A DNA stretch of 13,884 bases from an uncultured Moraxella sp. (GCA_943908425.1 CALTTC010000038.1:1-13884), one strand, 5' to 3'. Positions 1 to 6,877 are shown, counted from the stretch's first letter. Notes: a model not told the origin generated them from the letters alone. Made by a program: numbers and translations.

Positions 1-55
1 TGGTAAATGGTAAATGGTAAATGGTAAATGGTAAATGGTAAATGGTAAATGGTAA
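1..55. repeat. Heptanucleotide tandem repeat (TGGTAAA)n
   Basis: Seven perfect TGGTAAA units (1-49) are followed by a partial unit, TGGTAA (50-55). The array begins at the first base, so the true copy number is unknown. The plus strand has stops in every frame. The minus strand is open in all frames across the array, but there is no C on the plus strand here and so no minus-strand ATG, GTG or TTG. Minus-strand stops close all three frames just to the right (58-60, 65-67, 78-80). The array therefore looks intergenic, about 145 bases before the promoter of the first gene. Confidence 0.97.
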
Positions 56-198
56 TATTAACAATCAGTAATCCATCTTAGTGCCAATCGGTATCGGTTA
101 TTTTAAGTTTAACTTGGTTGTTTATTATTTTTTTAATCTGTTTTAATCAAAGTCAGTGATTTTTTTAATAGTAGTGATTGATAAATTGTGATTGTCGC

Positions 199-227
199 TT
201 GACAGTTATTGGTTATAATGTTATAAT
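199..227 (+). promoter_or_regulatory. Consensus sigma-70 promoter of the flavin reductase gene
   Basis: A perfect -35 TTGACA (199-204) and a perfect -10 TATAAT (222-227) are separated by exactly 17 bases. A second TATAAT at 214-219 is too close to the -35 to pair with it. Transcription should start near 233-235, leaving only a few bases before the AGGAG at 237-241, so the leader is extremely short. No operator is obvious. This is the best-matching promoter in the window. Confidence 0.85.
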
Positions 228-247
228 AAGGATTTTAGGAGTAAATG

Positions 248-796
248 ATGTCAAAAAAACACGTTGCCATATTAGTGGGGTCTGCAAGCGATACGTCTGT
301 CAATCAGATGGCGGTGGATTATTTGCAAGAAATTGCCAAAGATTTGGTGCAATTAACGCAGGTTAAAATTGACGATTTGCCGTTATACGACCGTGATTTG
401 GACAGTCAAGAGATTGCTGAATACACCCGTGTGCGTGATGCGATTAAGGCGGTAGATGCGGTGATTTGGGTAACGCCTGAACACAATGGCGGTGTCTCAG
501 CTATGCTCAAAAACGCCATTGACGTGGTCTCACGCCCAGCAGGACAAAGTCAGTGGGTCGGTAAACCGCTTGGGCTTATCACGTTAAATAGCAGTGGCAG
601 TAACCGCACAACCGATGCTTTGCGTGCGACAGCGTCAGGGCAGTCTATCAATATGCCTGTTGCCCCATTTTCGGTGGCGATTGGCGGTATTTTTGCCCAA
701 GGATTTGTCAAAGATGGTAAGCTTGCATCTGAATCCGCCAAAAAAACCTTGCAAAACTTTATGGACGCTTATCTCAAATTTATTGAGCGGTTTTAA
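248..796 (+). CDS. NADPH-dependent FMN reductase family flavoprotein
   Basis: This 182-residue protein belongs to the flavodoxin-fold NADPH-dependent FMN reductase family (PF03358; ChrR/YieF-like). Family members bind FMN and pass electrons from NAD(P)H to flavin, quinones or other acceptors in the cytoplasm. The sequence shows an N-terminal beta strand leading into the phosphate-binding loop GSASDTSVNQ (about residues 11-20), the family motif TPEHN (76-80) and the following LKNAIDVVSR helix (87-96), then the strand KPLGLITLNSSGS. Length is normal. Two ATGs are adjacent, at 245 and 248. The AGGAG at 237-241 lies 3 bases from the first and 6 from the second, so 248 is preferred. It is a single-gene unit with its own promoter and terminator. 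The physiological substrate cannot be told from sequence. Confidence 0.9.
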   Translation: MSKKHVAILVGSASDTSVNQMAVDYLQEIAKDLVQLTQVKIDDLPLYDRDLDSQEIAEYTRVRDAIKAVDAVIWVTPEHNGGVSAMLKNAIDVVSRPAGQSQWVGKPLGLITLNSSGSNRTTDALRATASGQSINMPVAPFSVAIGGIFAQGFVKDGKLASESAKKTLQNFMDAYLKFIERF

Positions 797-821
797 TGTG
801 AGCGGTTTTAAGGGTTGATAT

Positions 822-849
822 AAAAAAGCTCCAGTTTTGGGGCTTTTTA
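822..849. terminator. Bidirectional terminator between flavin reductase and the 98-aa gene
   Basis: AAAAAGCTCC (823-832), a loop AGTTTT, and GGGGCTTTTT (839-848) form a 10-bp stem with one G-U pair. The T run serves the plus-strand transcript, and the A run on the left gives a U tract on the minus strand. It lies between two convergent genes and probably ends both. Confidence 0.8.
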
Positions 850-926
850 ATAGGCATATCAATAATCCAAGACTGTCATTTGGGCAACTGTTTTTAGTAG
901 AGCTGTTTTAGCACGGCTATTGAAAT

Positions 927-1223
927 TTAAGAAAAATTGCTCTTTAATGCATTAGCAACAAAGTCAATGCAAGCTTGTGGGGTGTCAAATACCTTGTTGT
1001 CTAAGTCAATACGGTGGGAGTGGCTATCTAGCATATAAAAGCTTTCATCAGGCTGACTGTCCGCAAAAGAACAGGGCAAACGAAAAGTATCCAGTCTAAA
1101 TAATTGTCCTTTAAACCCATTATCGGACTTCATTACTCCCAATCTATAAACCAAACCATCATCATCGGTATCAATGATGTCAAAGATGACGGTTTTCACA
1201 ATCTCTTGATAGCCTATTGGCAC
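927..1223 (-). CDS. Hypothetical protein, 98 aa, acidic
   Basis: I do not recognise this family. The start is GTG at 1223, supported by a strong AAGGAG on the minus strand (1235-1230), 6 bases away, so the gene is very likely translated. The protein is soluble, with no signal peptide or membrane segment. Near its start are hydrophobic strands (KTVIFDII) and an acidic turn (DTDDDG). The C-terminal third (ACIDFVANALK) looks helical. It ends before the shared terminator at 822-849. The stop of an upstream open frame touches its GTG (TAA then GTG), which suggests translational coupling to a small upstream gene or a decayed one. The function is unknown. Confidence 0.75.
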   Translation of the reverse strand: MPIGYQEIVKTVIFDIIDTDDDGLVYRLGVMKSDNGFKGQLFRLDTFRLPCSFADSQPDESFYMLDSHSHRIDLDNKVFDTPQACIDFVANALKSNFS

Positions 1224-1385
1224 TTAAATCTCCTTAACTTTTTTATCACAATCGCCGTGTTTGGCTTGTGTATTTTTTGGAATGTTAATGATGGCTTTTT
1301 TGTAGCTGAATAACAAAGGTTTTGGTTTTACTTGCTTTAATTGCCCATTGGGGAATAGATAAAATTTGGGTGCGTTTTTTGGCAA
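1224..1385 (-). CDS. Possible small ORF (53 aa) coupled to the 98-aa gene
   Basis: A minus-strand frame is open from 1463 down to the TAA at 1226-1224, and that stop abuts the GTG of the 98-aa gene. The frame contains no ATG or GTG. The only usual start is TTG at 1385, with a weak AGGG upstream. The product from TTG would be 53 residues and lysine-rich, with stretches such as KFYLFPNGQLK and KKAIINIPKN. The final codons contain the AAGGAG that serves the next gene. This fits a translationally coupled small protein, or the remnant of a gene that lost its start. A competing 39-codon ATG frame overlaps it (1405-1286). Codon statistics or homologs would be needed to decide. Confidence 0.3.
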   Translation of the reverse strand: MPKNAPKFYLFPNGQLKQVKPKPLLFSYKKAIINIPKNTQAKHGDCDKKVKEI

Positions 1386-1534
1386 CAGCCCTATATTTTG
1401 CCATACCTTGATAAATTTTAACGTGATAAATTTTAGCTTGACTACCGCTAAAATGCGAATAGATTACTTAGCAATAAAAATAAATTTGTGTAATCGTCCT
1501 TAAAATCAAGTGGGTATTGAGATTGGGTATTGCG

Positions 1535-1564
1535 ATATTGTCATTTGTAAAGTTTACAAATCAA
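1535..1564 (-). promoter_or_regulatory. Perfect 19-bp palindrome inside a candidate promoter spacer
   Basis: ATTTGTAAA, a central G, and TTTACAAAT (1543-1561) form a perfect 9+1+9 inverted repeat, the form of a dimeric repressor site. On the minus strand it falls in the 18-base spacer between TTGATT (1564-1559) and CAATAT (1540-1535), a plausible weak promoter reading toward the 98-aa gene about 310 bases away. The palindrome is certain. The promoter and the regulator are inference. Confidence 0.4.
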
Positions 1565-1593
1565 TGGCTAAAAGCTTGCACCTAAAAGCTTGT

Positions 1594-1628
1594 GGTTAAA
1601 AAAACGACTTGAAAAGCCAAGCCGTTTT
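1594..1628 (-). terminator. Rho-independent terminator after fumC
   Basis: Read on the minus strand, AAAACGGCTTG (1628-1618), a six-base loop and CAAGTCGTTTT (1611-1601) form an 11-bp stem with one G-U pair, followed by more Us. The mismatch would be A-C on the plus strand, so the structure suits minus-strand RNA. It ends fumC and probably the aroF-smr-CitMHS-fumC string. Confidence 0.8.
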
Positions 1629-1650
1629 AATTATTTTCAAATTGCTCAGT

Positions 1651-1698
1651 TAAACTGTTGCTTGTTTAAACCGTTACTGAGCTGAACTGTTACTTAGC
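1651..1698. repeat. Degenerate 16-bp tandem triplication after fumC
   Basis: Three consecutive 16-base units (1651-1666, 1667-1682, 1683-1698) share the pattern T-A/G-AAC-C/T-GTT-A/G-CT. They lie between the fumC stop and its terminator. No function is evident, and the array looks like local duplication followed by drift. Confidence 0.7.
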
Positions 1699-1702
1699 TA
1701 GC

Positions 1703-3091
1703 CTATTTTGGGGCAACCATCTCTTCTGGTTTGACAATCTCATCAAATTCTTCGGCGGTCAAAAGATTTAATTCTATCGCCGTCTCTTTTAAGGATTTGT
1801 CGTTTTTGTAGGCAGTTTTGGCAACCTTGGCGGCATTTTCATAGCCAATTTTGCGGTTTAGGGCGGTAACAAGCATTAACGAGTTGTGCAAAAAGTAGTC
1901 AATTTTTTCTTTATTGGGAGTGATGCCGACCGCACAGTTGTCGTTAAAGCTTGTGATGGCATCAGCCAATAGGCGAATGGATTGTAACAGATTGTAACCA
2001 ATGACTGGCATATAGACGTTAAGCTCAAAATTGCCAGATGATGCCGCCATAGCAATGGCAGTATCGTTACCATAAACTTGACAGCAGACCATCGTCAAGG
2101 CTTCGCACTGGGTAGGATTGACCTTGCCCGGCATAATAGACGAACCCGGCTCGTTTTCTGGAATGCTAATCTCGCCCAAGCCACAGCGTGGCCCTGATGC
2201 CAACCAGCGAATGTCGTTGGCGATTTTGTTTAAACTGCCTGCCAGCGTTTTTAATGCCCCAGAAGCAAAACTTTCGGCATCACGAGCGGCAAGGGCTTCA
2301 AATTTGTTAGGAGCGGTGATAAAGGGCAGTCCAGTTAAATTGGCAAGCTCTTTGGCGACATTGACAGCATAATCAGGGTGGCTGTTTAATCCTGTGCCAA
2401 CCGCAGTACCGCCCAAGGGCAACTCATACAAGCCTTGTAAGGCGTTGTCAATGCGTGTTAAAGCGTTGTCAAGCTGGGCGACATAACCGCTGAACTCTTG
2501 CCCCAAGGTTAAGGGCGTGGCATCTTGCAAGTGGGTGCGACCGATTTTGACAATATCGCTAAATTCATCAGACTTTTGTTTTAGGGTTTGGCGTAAGGTA
2601 TTGATGGCAGGCAGTAATTTTTGGTTAATTTCACACGCTGCTGCTACCCGAATGGCGGTAGGAAAGCTGTCGTTGGTGGATTGGGCGTGATTGACGTGGT
2701 CATTTGGGTGGATTAAGGCGTATTGACCGATGGCACCGCCTGACAGCTCGTTGGCACGGTTGGCAAGCACTTCGTTCATATTCATATTAGACTGTGTGCC
2801 TGAGCCTGTTTGCCAAACAACGAGCGGAAATTGGTTGGATAGTTTGTCATCAAGCACGTCATCGCACGCTTTGATAATCCAGTCCACCTTGTCTTTATCC
2901 ACTCGCCCAAGGCTTGCGTTGGTTGTAGCGGCGGCTTTTTTGACGGTTGCCATCGCAAAAATTAGCGGTTTGGGCAGATGTTCGTTGCCGATTTTGAAAT
3001 TTTCAAAACTACGCTGGGTTTGAGCACCCCAATAAGCGTCTTTTGGCACTTCAACATTGCCCATCGTGTCTTTTTCGGTGCGTGTGGTCAT
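1703..3091 (-). CDS. fumC: Class II fumarate hydratase
   Basis: This enzyme catalyses the reversible hydration of fumarate to (S)-malate in the TCA cycle. It is the iron-free, heat-stable, homotetrameric class and acts in the cytoplasm. At 462 residues it has the usual length. Visible family motifs are TGSGTQSNMN (95-104), HPNDHVN (128-134), GRTHLQDATP with the active-site His187, and the fumarase/aspartase signature GSSIMPGKVNP (316-326) carrying the catalytic serine loop. The ATG at 3091 has GGAG 7 bases upstream. It lies 68 bases downstream of the CitMHS transporter gene on the same strand. It has its own candidate -10 and may also be read from upstream. The terminator at 1594-1628 follows. 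No key residue seems to be missing. Confidence 0.97.
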   Translation of the reverse strand: MTTRTEKDTMGNVEVPKDAYWGAQTQRSFENFKIGNEHLPKPLIFAMATVKKAAATTNASLGRVDKDKVDWIIKACDDVLDDKLSNQFPLVVWQTGSGTQSNMNMNEVLANRANELSGGAIGQYALIHPNDHVNHAQSTNDSFPTAIRVAAACEINQKLLPAINTLRQTLKQKSDEFSDIVKIGRTHLQDATPLTLGQEFSGYVAQLDNALTRIDNALQGLYELPLGGTAVGTGLNSHPDYAVNVAKELANLTGLPFITAPNKFEALAARDAESFASGALKTLAGSLNKIANDIRWLASGPRCGLGEISIPENEPGSSIMPGKVNPTQCEALTMVCCQVYGNDTAIAMAASSGNFELNVYMPVIGYNLLQSIRLLADAITSFNDNCAVGITPNKEKIDYFLHNSLMLVTALNRKIGYENAAKVAKTAYKNDKSLKETAIELNLLTAEEFDEIVKPEEMVAPK

Positions 3092-3120
3092 GCGTTATCT
3101 CCATCAATAATTGTTAGAGT

Positions 3121-3126
3121 ATTATA
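3121..3126 (-). promoter_or_regulatory. Candidate -10 box for fumC
   Basis: The minus strand reads TATAAT at 3126-3121, placing a start near 3114, about 23 bases before the fumC ATG. No good -35 lies 16-18 bases upstream (only a T run), so this may be weak, or activator-dependent, or fortuitous. Confidence 0.4.
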
Positions 3127-3159
3127 AAATACTTTTGCCAAATAAAAAATGCTTTTTTG

Positions 3160-4470
3160 TTAAGGTAGGGGCACAAGTCCAATAAGAATGGCGGTAAATA
3201 AAATCATAAGCGACAGCCCCCAAATCCAAAAAAAGGAATAGCGAATGTGTTTGCCCATGGATAACTGGGCAAGCCCAAGCCCCATCCAAAGCGCAGGGGA
3301 CAGTGGCGTTACAAAAGTGCCGACAATACTACCAAGTAGCATGGCATAGCCAGCTTTGGTGGATTCTATACCTACTTGACTTGTAATCTGTTCAACCACA
3401 GGGAATAACCCAAAATAATAAGCATCTGTGCTTAGTACAAGTTCAAGTGGAATACCAAATATGCCAACGATAATGTGCAAATAAGGCAAAAGACTGCTTG
3501 GCAAAAGATTGACTAAATTGCTAGCGATGGCATCCAACATGCCAGAGCCTTTTAAAATGCCCAAAAACGTCCCTGCTGACAAGATAATACTTGCCATCAT
3601 AATAGCACCGCCTGCGTGGGCATTGATACGCTCAAGCTGTTCTTTTGGGGTGCGGTAATTAACAAGTAACAATACCGCTGTTGCTATCATAAAGACATAG
3701 CCTGCTGGAAATAGCCCAGAAAATAAAAGCACCATAGTTAGTACAAAGATAATCACATTAACCCAAAACAGCTTGGGTCTGGCAAGCTTTATCTCTTCTT
3801 CGCTGATGACAGGTTGGGTGATGGTATCAACCGTTGGTAGTGTGCCAAATTGAGCGATGATTTGCTTTTTTTCGCGCCAACCTAAAAAGGCTGCCAACAG
3901 CAAAATATAACCCACGCCAATTATTTGAATGGTAAATAGTGGCTGGTATAGCGTATTCACGTCCATCTCAAGAACGGTAGCAACACGCCCTGTAGGACCG
4001 CCCCAAGGCAAAAGATTGATAAGCCCTGCACTAGACGCTAATAACAAAAACAGCAAATAAGGGTTCATATTAAGCCTTTTATATAAAGGCAATAGGGCGG
4101 GTACGACAAGCAAAAAAGTGGTTGCTCCTGCACCATCTAGTTGAGCAACCACCGAAACAAGCACCGTGCCAACACTTACGGCAATAATATTCCCCCGTGT
4201 CAGCCTAATGAGTGCATTGATAAGCGGACGAAACAAACCAACATCGTTTATTGTGCCAAAAAATAAAATAGCAAAAATAAACATAATGACAATTTGAATC
4301 ACTGAACGTGTGCCATCTGTATAAAATTCTTTGATTTGAGCGGCATCAAATCCTGCAATTAATGCACCAATCAAAGGGACAAGCACCATTGCGATGACAG
4401 GGGAAACTTTCTCGCTTAATAATAAAGCGACAATAACAAGGATAATGGCAAGCCCGATAAGTGTTAGCAT
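3160..4470 (-). CDS. CitMHS-family metal-citrate:proton symporter
   Basis: This 436-residue integral membrane protein resembles the CitMHS family (TC 2.A.11), whose members import citrate complexed with Mg2+ or Ca2+ together with protons. It opens directly with a membrane segment, and about 11-12 hydrophobic segments follow to the end. Family-like stretches are GTINDVGLF (72-80), AQLDGAGATTFL (109-120), LLPWGGPTGR (153-162), and the C-terminal region STDAYYFGLFPV followed by GTFVTPLSPALW. The ATG at 4470 has AGGA 5 bases upstream. It lies 62 bases after the smr gene and 68 before fumC, with no clear terminator on either side, so it may be part of a string with them. Citrate and fumarase belong to the same pathway. 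The exact substrate and metal are inferred from the family only. Confidence 0.88.
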   Translation of the reverse strand: MLTLIGLAIILVIVALLLSEKVSPVIAMVLVPLIGALIAGFDAAQIKEFYTDGTRSVIQIVIMFIFAILFFGTINDVGLFRPLINALIRLTRGNIIAVSVGTVLVSVVAQLDGAGATTFLLVVPALLPLYKRLNMNPYLLFLLLASSAGLINLLPWGGPTGRVATVLEMDVNTLYQPLFTIQIIGVGYILLLAAFLGWREKKQIIAQFGTLPTVDTITQPVISEEEIKLARPKLFWVNVIIFVLTMVLLFSGLFPAGYVFMIATAVLLLVNYRTPKEQLERINAHAGGAIMMASIILSAGTFLGILKGSGMLDAIASNLVNLLPSSLLPYLHIIVGIFGIPLELVLSTDAYYFGLFPVVEQITSQVGIESTKAGYAMLLGSIVGTFVTPLSPALWMGLGLAQLSMGKHIRYSFFWIWGLSLMILFTAILIGLVPLP

Positions 4471-4498
4471 AAACGTCCTAGAAGTGAATTGCTATATT

Positions 4499-4524
4499 GA
4501 TAATTTGGCAAGATAATTTGGCAA
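4499..4524. repeat. Perfect 13-bp tandem duplication before the CitMHS gene
   Basis: GATAATTTGGCAA occurs twice head to tail (4499-4511 and 4512-4524), 29-54 bases before the CitMHS start codon. On the minus strand each unit begins with TTGCCA, a passable -35 box. It could be a pair of regulator sites or simple slippage. No fitting -10 was found. Confidence 0.75.
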
Positions 4525-4532
4525 AAAGTACT

Positions 4533-5231
4533 CTAATCTAGCGGTTTTTGTTTTTTTAGTAAAACCAATACCGCCCCTGTACCGCCATCTTTGGCAGGGG
4601 CTGAGACAAATCCTAGCACTTGGGGCAACTGTTGTAGCCAGCCATTAACGCAAGTTTTAAGTAGGGCATCGCCTTTGCCGTGAACGATTTTTACAACCGT
4701 TTCATCGGCGGTTTGTGCCATAGTGATAAGTTTTAATACCGCTTGTCTGGCATCATCAATGCTTGAGCTGTGTAAATCCACGGCATCATACCAGCGTAAT
4801 TTGCCTTGTTTTAATTGTTCAAATTTTTTGTTGGGCAAGGTGGCGGTTTTGTAAATCAAAAACGCTTCGCTTGCCACAGGATTTAATAAGGCTTGCATGT
4901 CCGATAGGGCAGAGGTGGGCATCTCTTCACCCCCTGTTGCTGCCGCTCGCTTGAATAAGGCATTGGGGTCTGATGTATTTTTGGGTTGTTGCACGGCGAT
5001 GGTTTGGTTTTTTAGGGGTTTAACCCCTGTCATCGCTTGCATAAACAGCACTTTGTCGTCATCAACATAGTCTGCCCCAAGCTGTTTGACTTGGGCGTGG
5101 ACTTGTTTTTGGGTGGGCAAACTAACACTGTTTGGCTTGCCTGTGGGGTTGTCATCGCCTTTTTGTGTGCGTTTGATGGTGGTTAATTTGTCCAAATCAT
5201 CTTTAGAGAATAAGTCTTTAAAGGTACTCAA
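4533..5231 (-). CDS. Smr-domain protein
   Basis: This 232-residue protein has a C-terminal Smr domain (small MutS-related, about residues 149-227). Such domains bind or cut nucleic acid; stand-alone bacterial versions include SmrA and SmrB, and SmrB cuts mRNA at collided ribosomes. Landmarks are VDLHSSS (151-157), where the usual DLHG has Ser instead of Gly, then KIVHGKGD (181-188), and GGTGAVLVLL near the end. The first 140 residues are polar, lysine- and glutamine-rich and probably poorly ordered, apart from a helical stretch. The start is TTG at 5231, preceded by AGGGGG with 6 bases between. The Shine-Dalgarno begins within the aroF stop (TAGGGGG), so translation is probably coupled to aroF. 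Which Smr subgroup it belongs to is not clear. Confidence 0.88.
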   Translation of the reverse strand: MSTFKDLFSKDDLDKLTTIKRTQKGDDNPTGKPNSVSLPTQKQVHAQVKQLGADYVDDDKVLFMQAMTGVKPLKNQTIAVQQPKNTSDPNALFKRAAATGGEEMPTSALSDMQALLNPVASEAFLIYKTATLPNKKFEQLKQGKLRWYDAVDLHSSSIDDARQAVLKLITMAQTADETVVKIVHGKGDALLKTCVNGWLQQLPQVLGFVSAPAKDGGTGAVLVLLKKQKPLD

Positions 5232-5241
5232 GCGTTGCCCC

Positions 5242-6321
5242 CTAGCGGTTTTGTAAGATGGGTTTTAGGCTACTCGCCAAATGGCGTAATAGCTCTTCGG
5301 TGCTTTGCCAATCCAGACAGCCGTCAGTTACTGATTTGCCGTATTCAAGCTTGGATAAATCGCTTGGGATTTTTTGGCTGCCGCCGTTGATATGGCTTTC
5401 AATCATCAGCCCCATAATGGATTTATTGCCGTTTTGGATTTGGCTAATCACGTTATTGACGACCATTGGTTGTAGATAGGGGTCTTTGCCACTGTTGGCG
5501 TGGCTTGCATCAATCATAATTTTGCCTGATGTTTTGCCCTTGGCAAGCTCTTCTTCGGCAGATTTGACCGCTGTTTCGTCATAATTGGGTTGGTTGTTGC
5601 CCCCACGCAGGACAACGTGGGCATAAGGATTGCCTTTGGATTTGATGATACATACCTTACCATCGCTTGACAGCCCCAAAAAGCTGTGCGAATGTTGTAC
5701 CGCTTGCATAGCATTGACAGCAACGGTCATACTGCCGTCTGTGCCATTTTTAAAGCCGACAGGGCTTGACAGTCCAGAACTCATCTCACGGTGGGTTTGG
5801 CTTTCGGTGGTGCGTGCCCCAATGGCTGACCAGCTGATTAAGTCTTGAATGTACTGGGGGCTATTGGGGTCTAAGGCTTCGGTGGCACACGGCAACCCTT
5901 TTTCATTTAATTGCAACAGCAGTTTTCTAGCGATTTTTAGCCCCTTGCCAATATCAAAACTGTCGTCCATATTAGGGTCGTTGATTAGCCCTTTCCAGCC
6001 TGTGGTCGTGCGGGGTTTTTCAAAATAAACACGCATCACGATAAATAGCGTATCTTTTAATTCATCGGCTAATTTTTTTAGGCGGTCGGCGTAGTCAAGG
6101 GCAGCGGCGGTATCGTGAATGGAGCAAGGACCAATCACGATAAGCAAGCGATGGTCTTTATCGTCCAAAATGTCTTGAATAGCGTGCCGTCCTTCTAACA
6201 CCGTCTTATGGGCGATGAGCGATAGCGGAAATTCTGCCTTTAATTCGTTAGGCGTAATCAGGGGAATAAATTGGGTAATGTTCACGTCGTCAATGTCTTT
6301 ATGGTAGATGTTTACAGTCAT
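5242..6321 (-). CDS. aroF: Class I DAHP synthase, AroF-like
   Basis: 3-Deoxy-7-phosphoheptulonate synthase joins phosphoenolpyruvate and erythrose 4-phosphate, the first step of the shikimate pathway. At 359 residues it has the normal length. Motifs are IGPCSIHD (63-70), RVYFEKPRTTTGWKGLINDP (97-116), GARTTESQTHREM (168-180) and LRGG (238-241). The expected metal ligands are Cys66, His274, Glu308 and Asp333. As I recall the E. coli isozymes, stretches such as TPNELKAEFPLSL and ATEALDPNSPQY match tyrosine-sensitive AroF more closely than AroG. Tyrosine feedback is therefore likely but unproven, and some annotations would say aroG. The ATG at 6321 has AAGGA 5 bases upstream. A good promoter lies about 100 bases upstream, and smr follows 10 bases after the stop. 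Confidence 0.95.
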   Translation of the reverse strand: MTVNIYHKDIDDVNITQFIPLITPNELKAEFPLSLIAHKTVLEGRHAIQDILDDKDHRLLIVIGPCSIHDTAAALDYADRLKKLADELKDTLFIVMRVYFEKPRTTTGWKGLINDPNMDDSFDIGKGLKIARKLLLQLNEKGLPCATEALDPNSPQYIQDLISWSAIGARTTESQTHREMSSGLSSPVGFKNGTDGSMTVAVNAMQAVQHSHSFLGLSSDGKVCIIKSKGNPYAHVVLRGGNNQPNYDETAVKSAEEELAKGKTSGKIMIDASHANSGKDPYLQPMVVNNVISQIQNGNKSIMGLMIESHINGGSQKIPSDLSKLEYGKSVTDGCLDWQSTEELLRHLASSLKPILQNR

Positions 6322-6421
6322 AGAAATCCTTGTTTATGTCAATGAAACTCGCCAACTGGTATCTAGGCGGACAGATAAAATGGGCATAGAATAAACCAAA
6401 ATTGCCAAAGTGAAAACTATC

Positions 6422-6449
6422 ATTATGGCACAAATGTTTTTTTTGACAA
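6422..6449 (-). promoter_or_regulatory. Promoter of aroF (and probably the downstream string)
   Basis: On the minus strand TTGTCA (6449-6444) and CATAAT (6427-6422) are 16 bases apart, and a TG one base before the -10 makes an extended -10. Transcription should start near 6415, giving a leader of roughly 94 bases. No attenuator hairpin or TyrR-type box is obvious in the leader. Confidence 0.7.
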
Positions 6450-6810
6450 GTGTTTTTTAGCAAATAGTGCGATTTGACTGTTTTGGTGGGTCGGCGTGTT
6501 TTGGGATACTAAAATCTTACTACCAAAAAAGTCTTGGCACTAAAATAAATCCGTTCAAATGCTCAATTCAACTTAAATAAAAAAATAAATTTAAATAAAT
6601 AATAACAATACGCCCAATGGATTTTTTATGACAATGGCGTATTAACCATTAAAAATTTTTAAAAAATGCCCAAAGAGTGATTGTTAAGGGCGGTTTATTT
6701 ATTGAGCCTTGCTAGGAGTGAAGGGTTAAGAGCGAATGTTGGTTAAGGTGATTTTTTAAAGGGACTGTTTTAAGATAATGGTTTTAAAACAGTGGTTTTA
6801 AGGGGTTTTT
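6450..6810. other. Non-coding stretch between divergent aroF and mdh
   Basis: No ORF of useful length is visible. The region is AT-rich, with runs of AAATAAA near 6575-6600 that may be curved or act as UP-element-like DNA. It holds two modest inverted repeats: AATACGCC/GGCGTATT (6607-6614 and 6636-6643) and CTGTTTTAA/TTAAAACAG (6765-6773 and 6784-6792). Neither is followed by a proper T run in the plus direction. A small RNA cannot be excluded, but nothing specific supports one. Confidence 0.5.
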
Positions 6811-6877
6811 GCAAGCTTTTGCCATTGCTTTTAACCTAACAAAAATGATAGACTAAAGCAATTTTGCAAAAGCTTGC
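6811..6877. repeat. Long inverted repeat upstream of mdh
   Basis: GCAAGCTTTTGC (6811-6822) pairs perfectly with GCAAAAGCTTGC (6866-6877). After a small bulge (C against three Ts), ATTGCTTT (6824-6831) pairs with AAAGCAAT (6855-6862), leaving a 23-base loop. About 20 base pairs are possible in total. No T run follows, so it is not a standard terminator. It ends about 38 bases before the candidate mdh -35. Confidence 0.75.

Noticed and set aside
1..55. CRISPR-like array
   Set aside because: The units are 7 bases long with no spacers, so this is a simple tandem repeat.
3140..3158. AAAAAAGCATTTTTT on the minus strand as a terminator after the CitMHS gene
   Set aside because: The stem has only A-T pairs and a three-base loop, so it is too weak to count.
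6334..6387. Seventeen-codon ORF in the aroF leader on the minus strand, as an attenuator peptide
   Set aside because: It has no Shine-Dalgarno, no tyrosine or phenylalanine codons, and no alternative hairpins follow it.
6649..6662. TTAAAAATTTTTAA palindrome as an operator
   Set aside because: It is a plain A/T run in an AT-rich gap, expected by composition.
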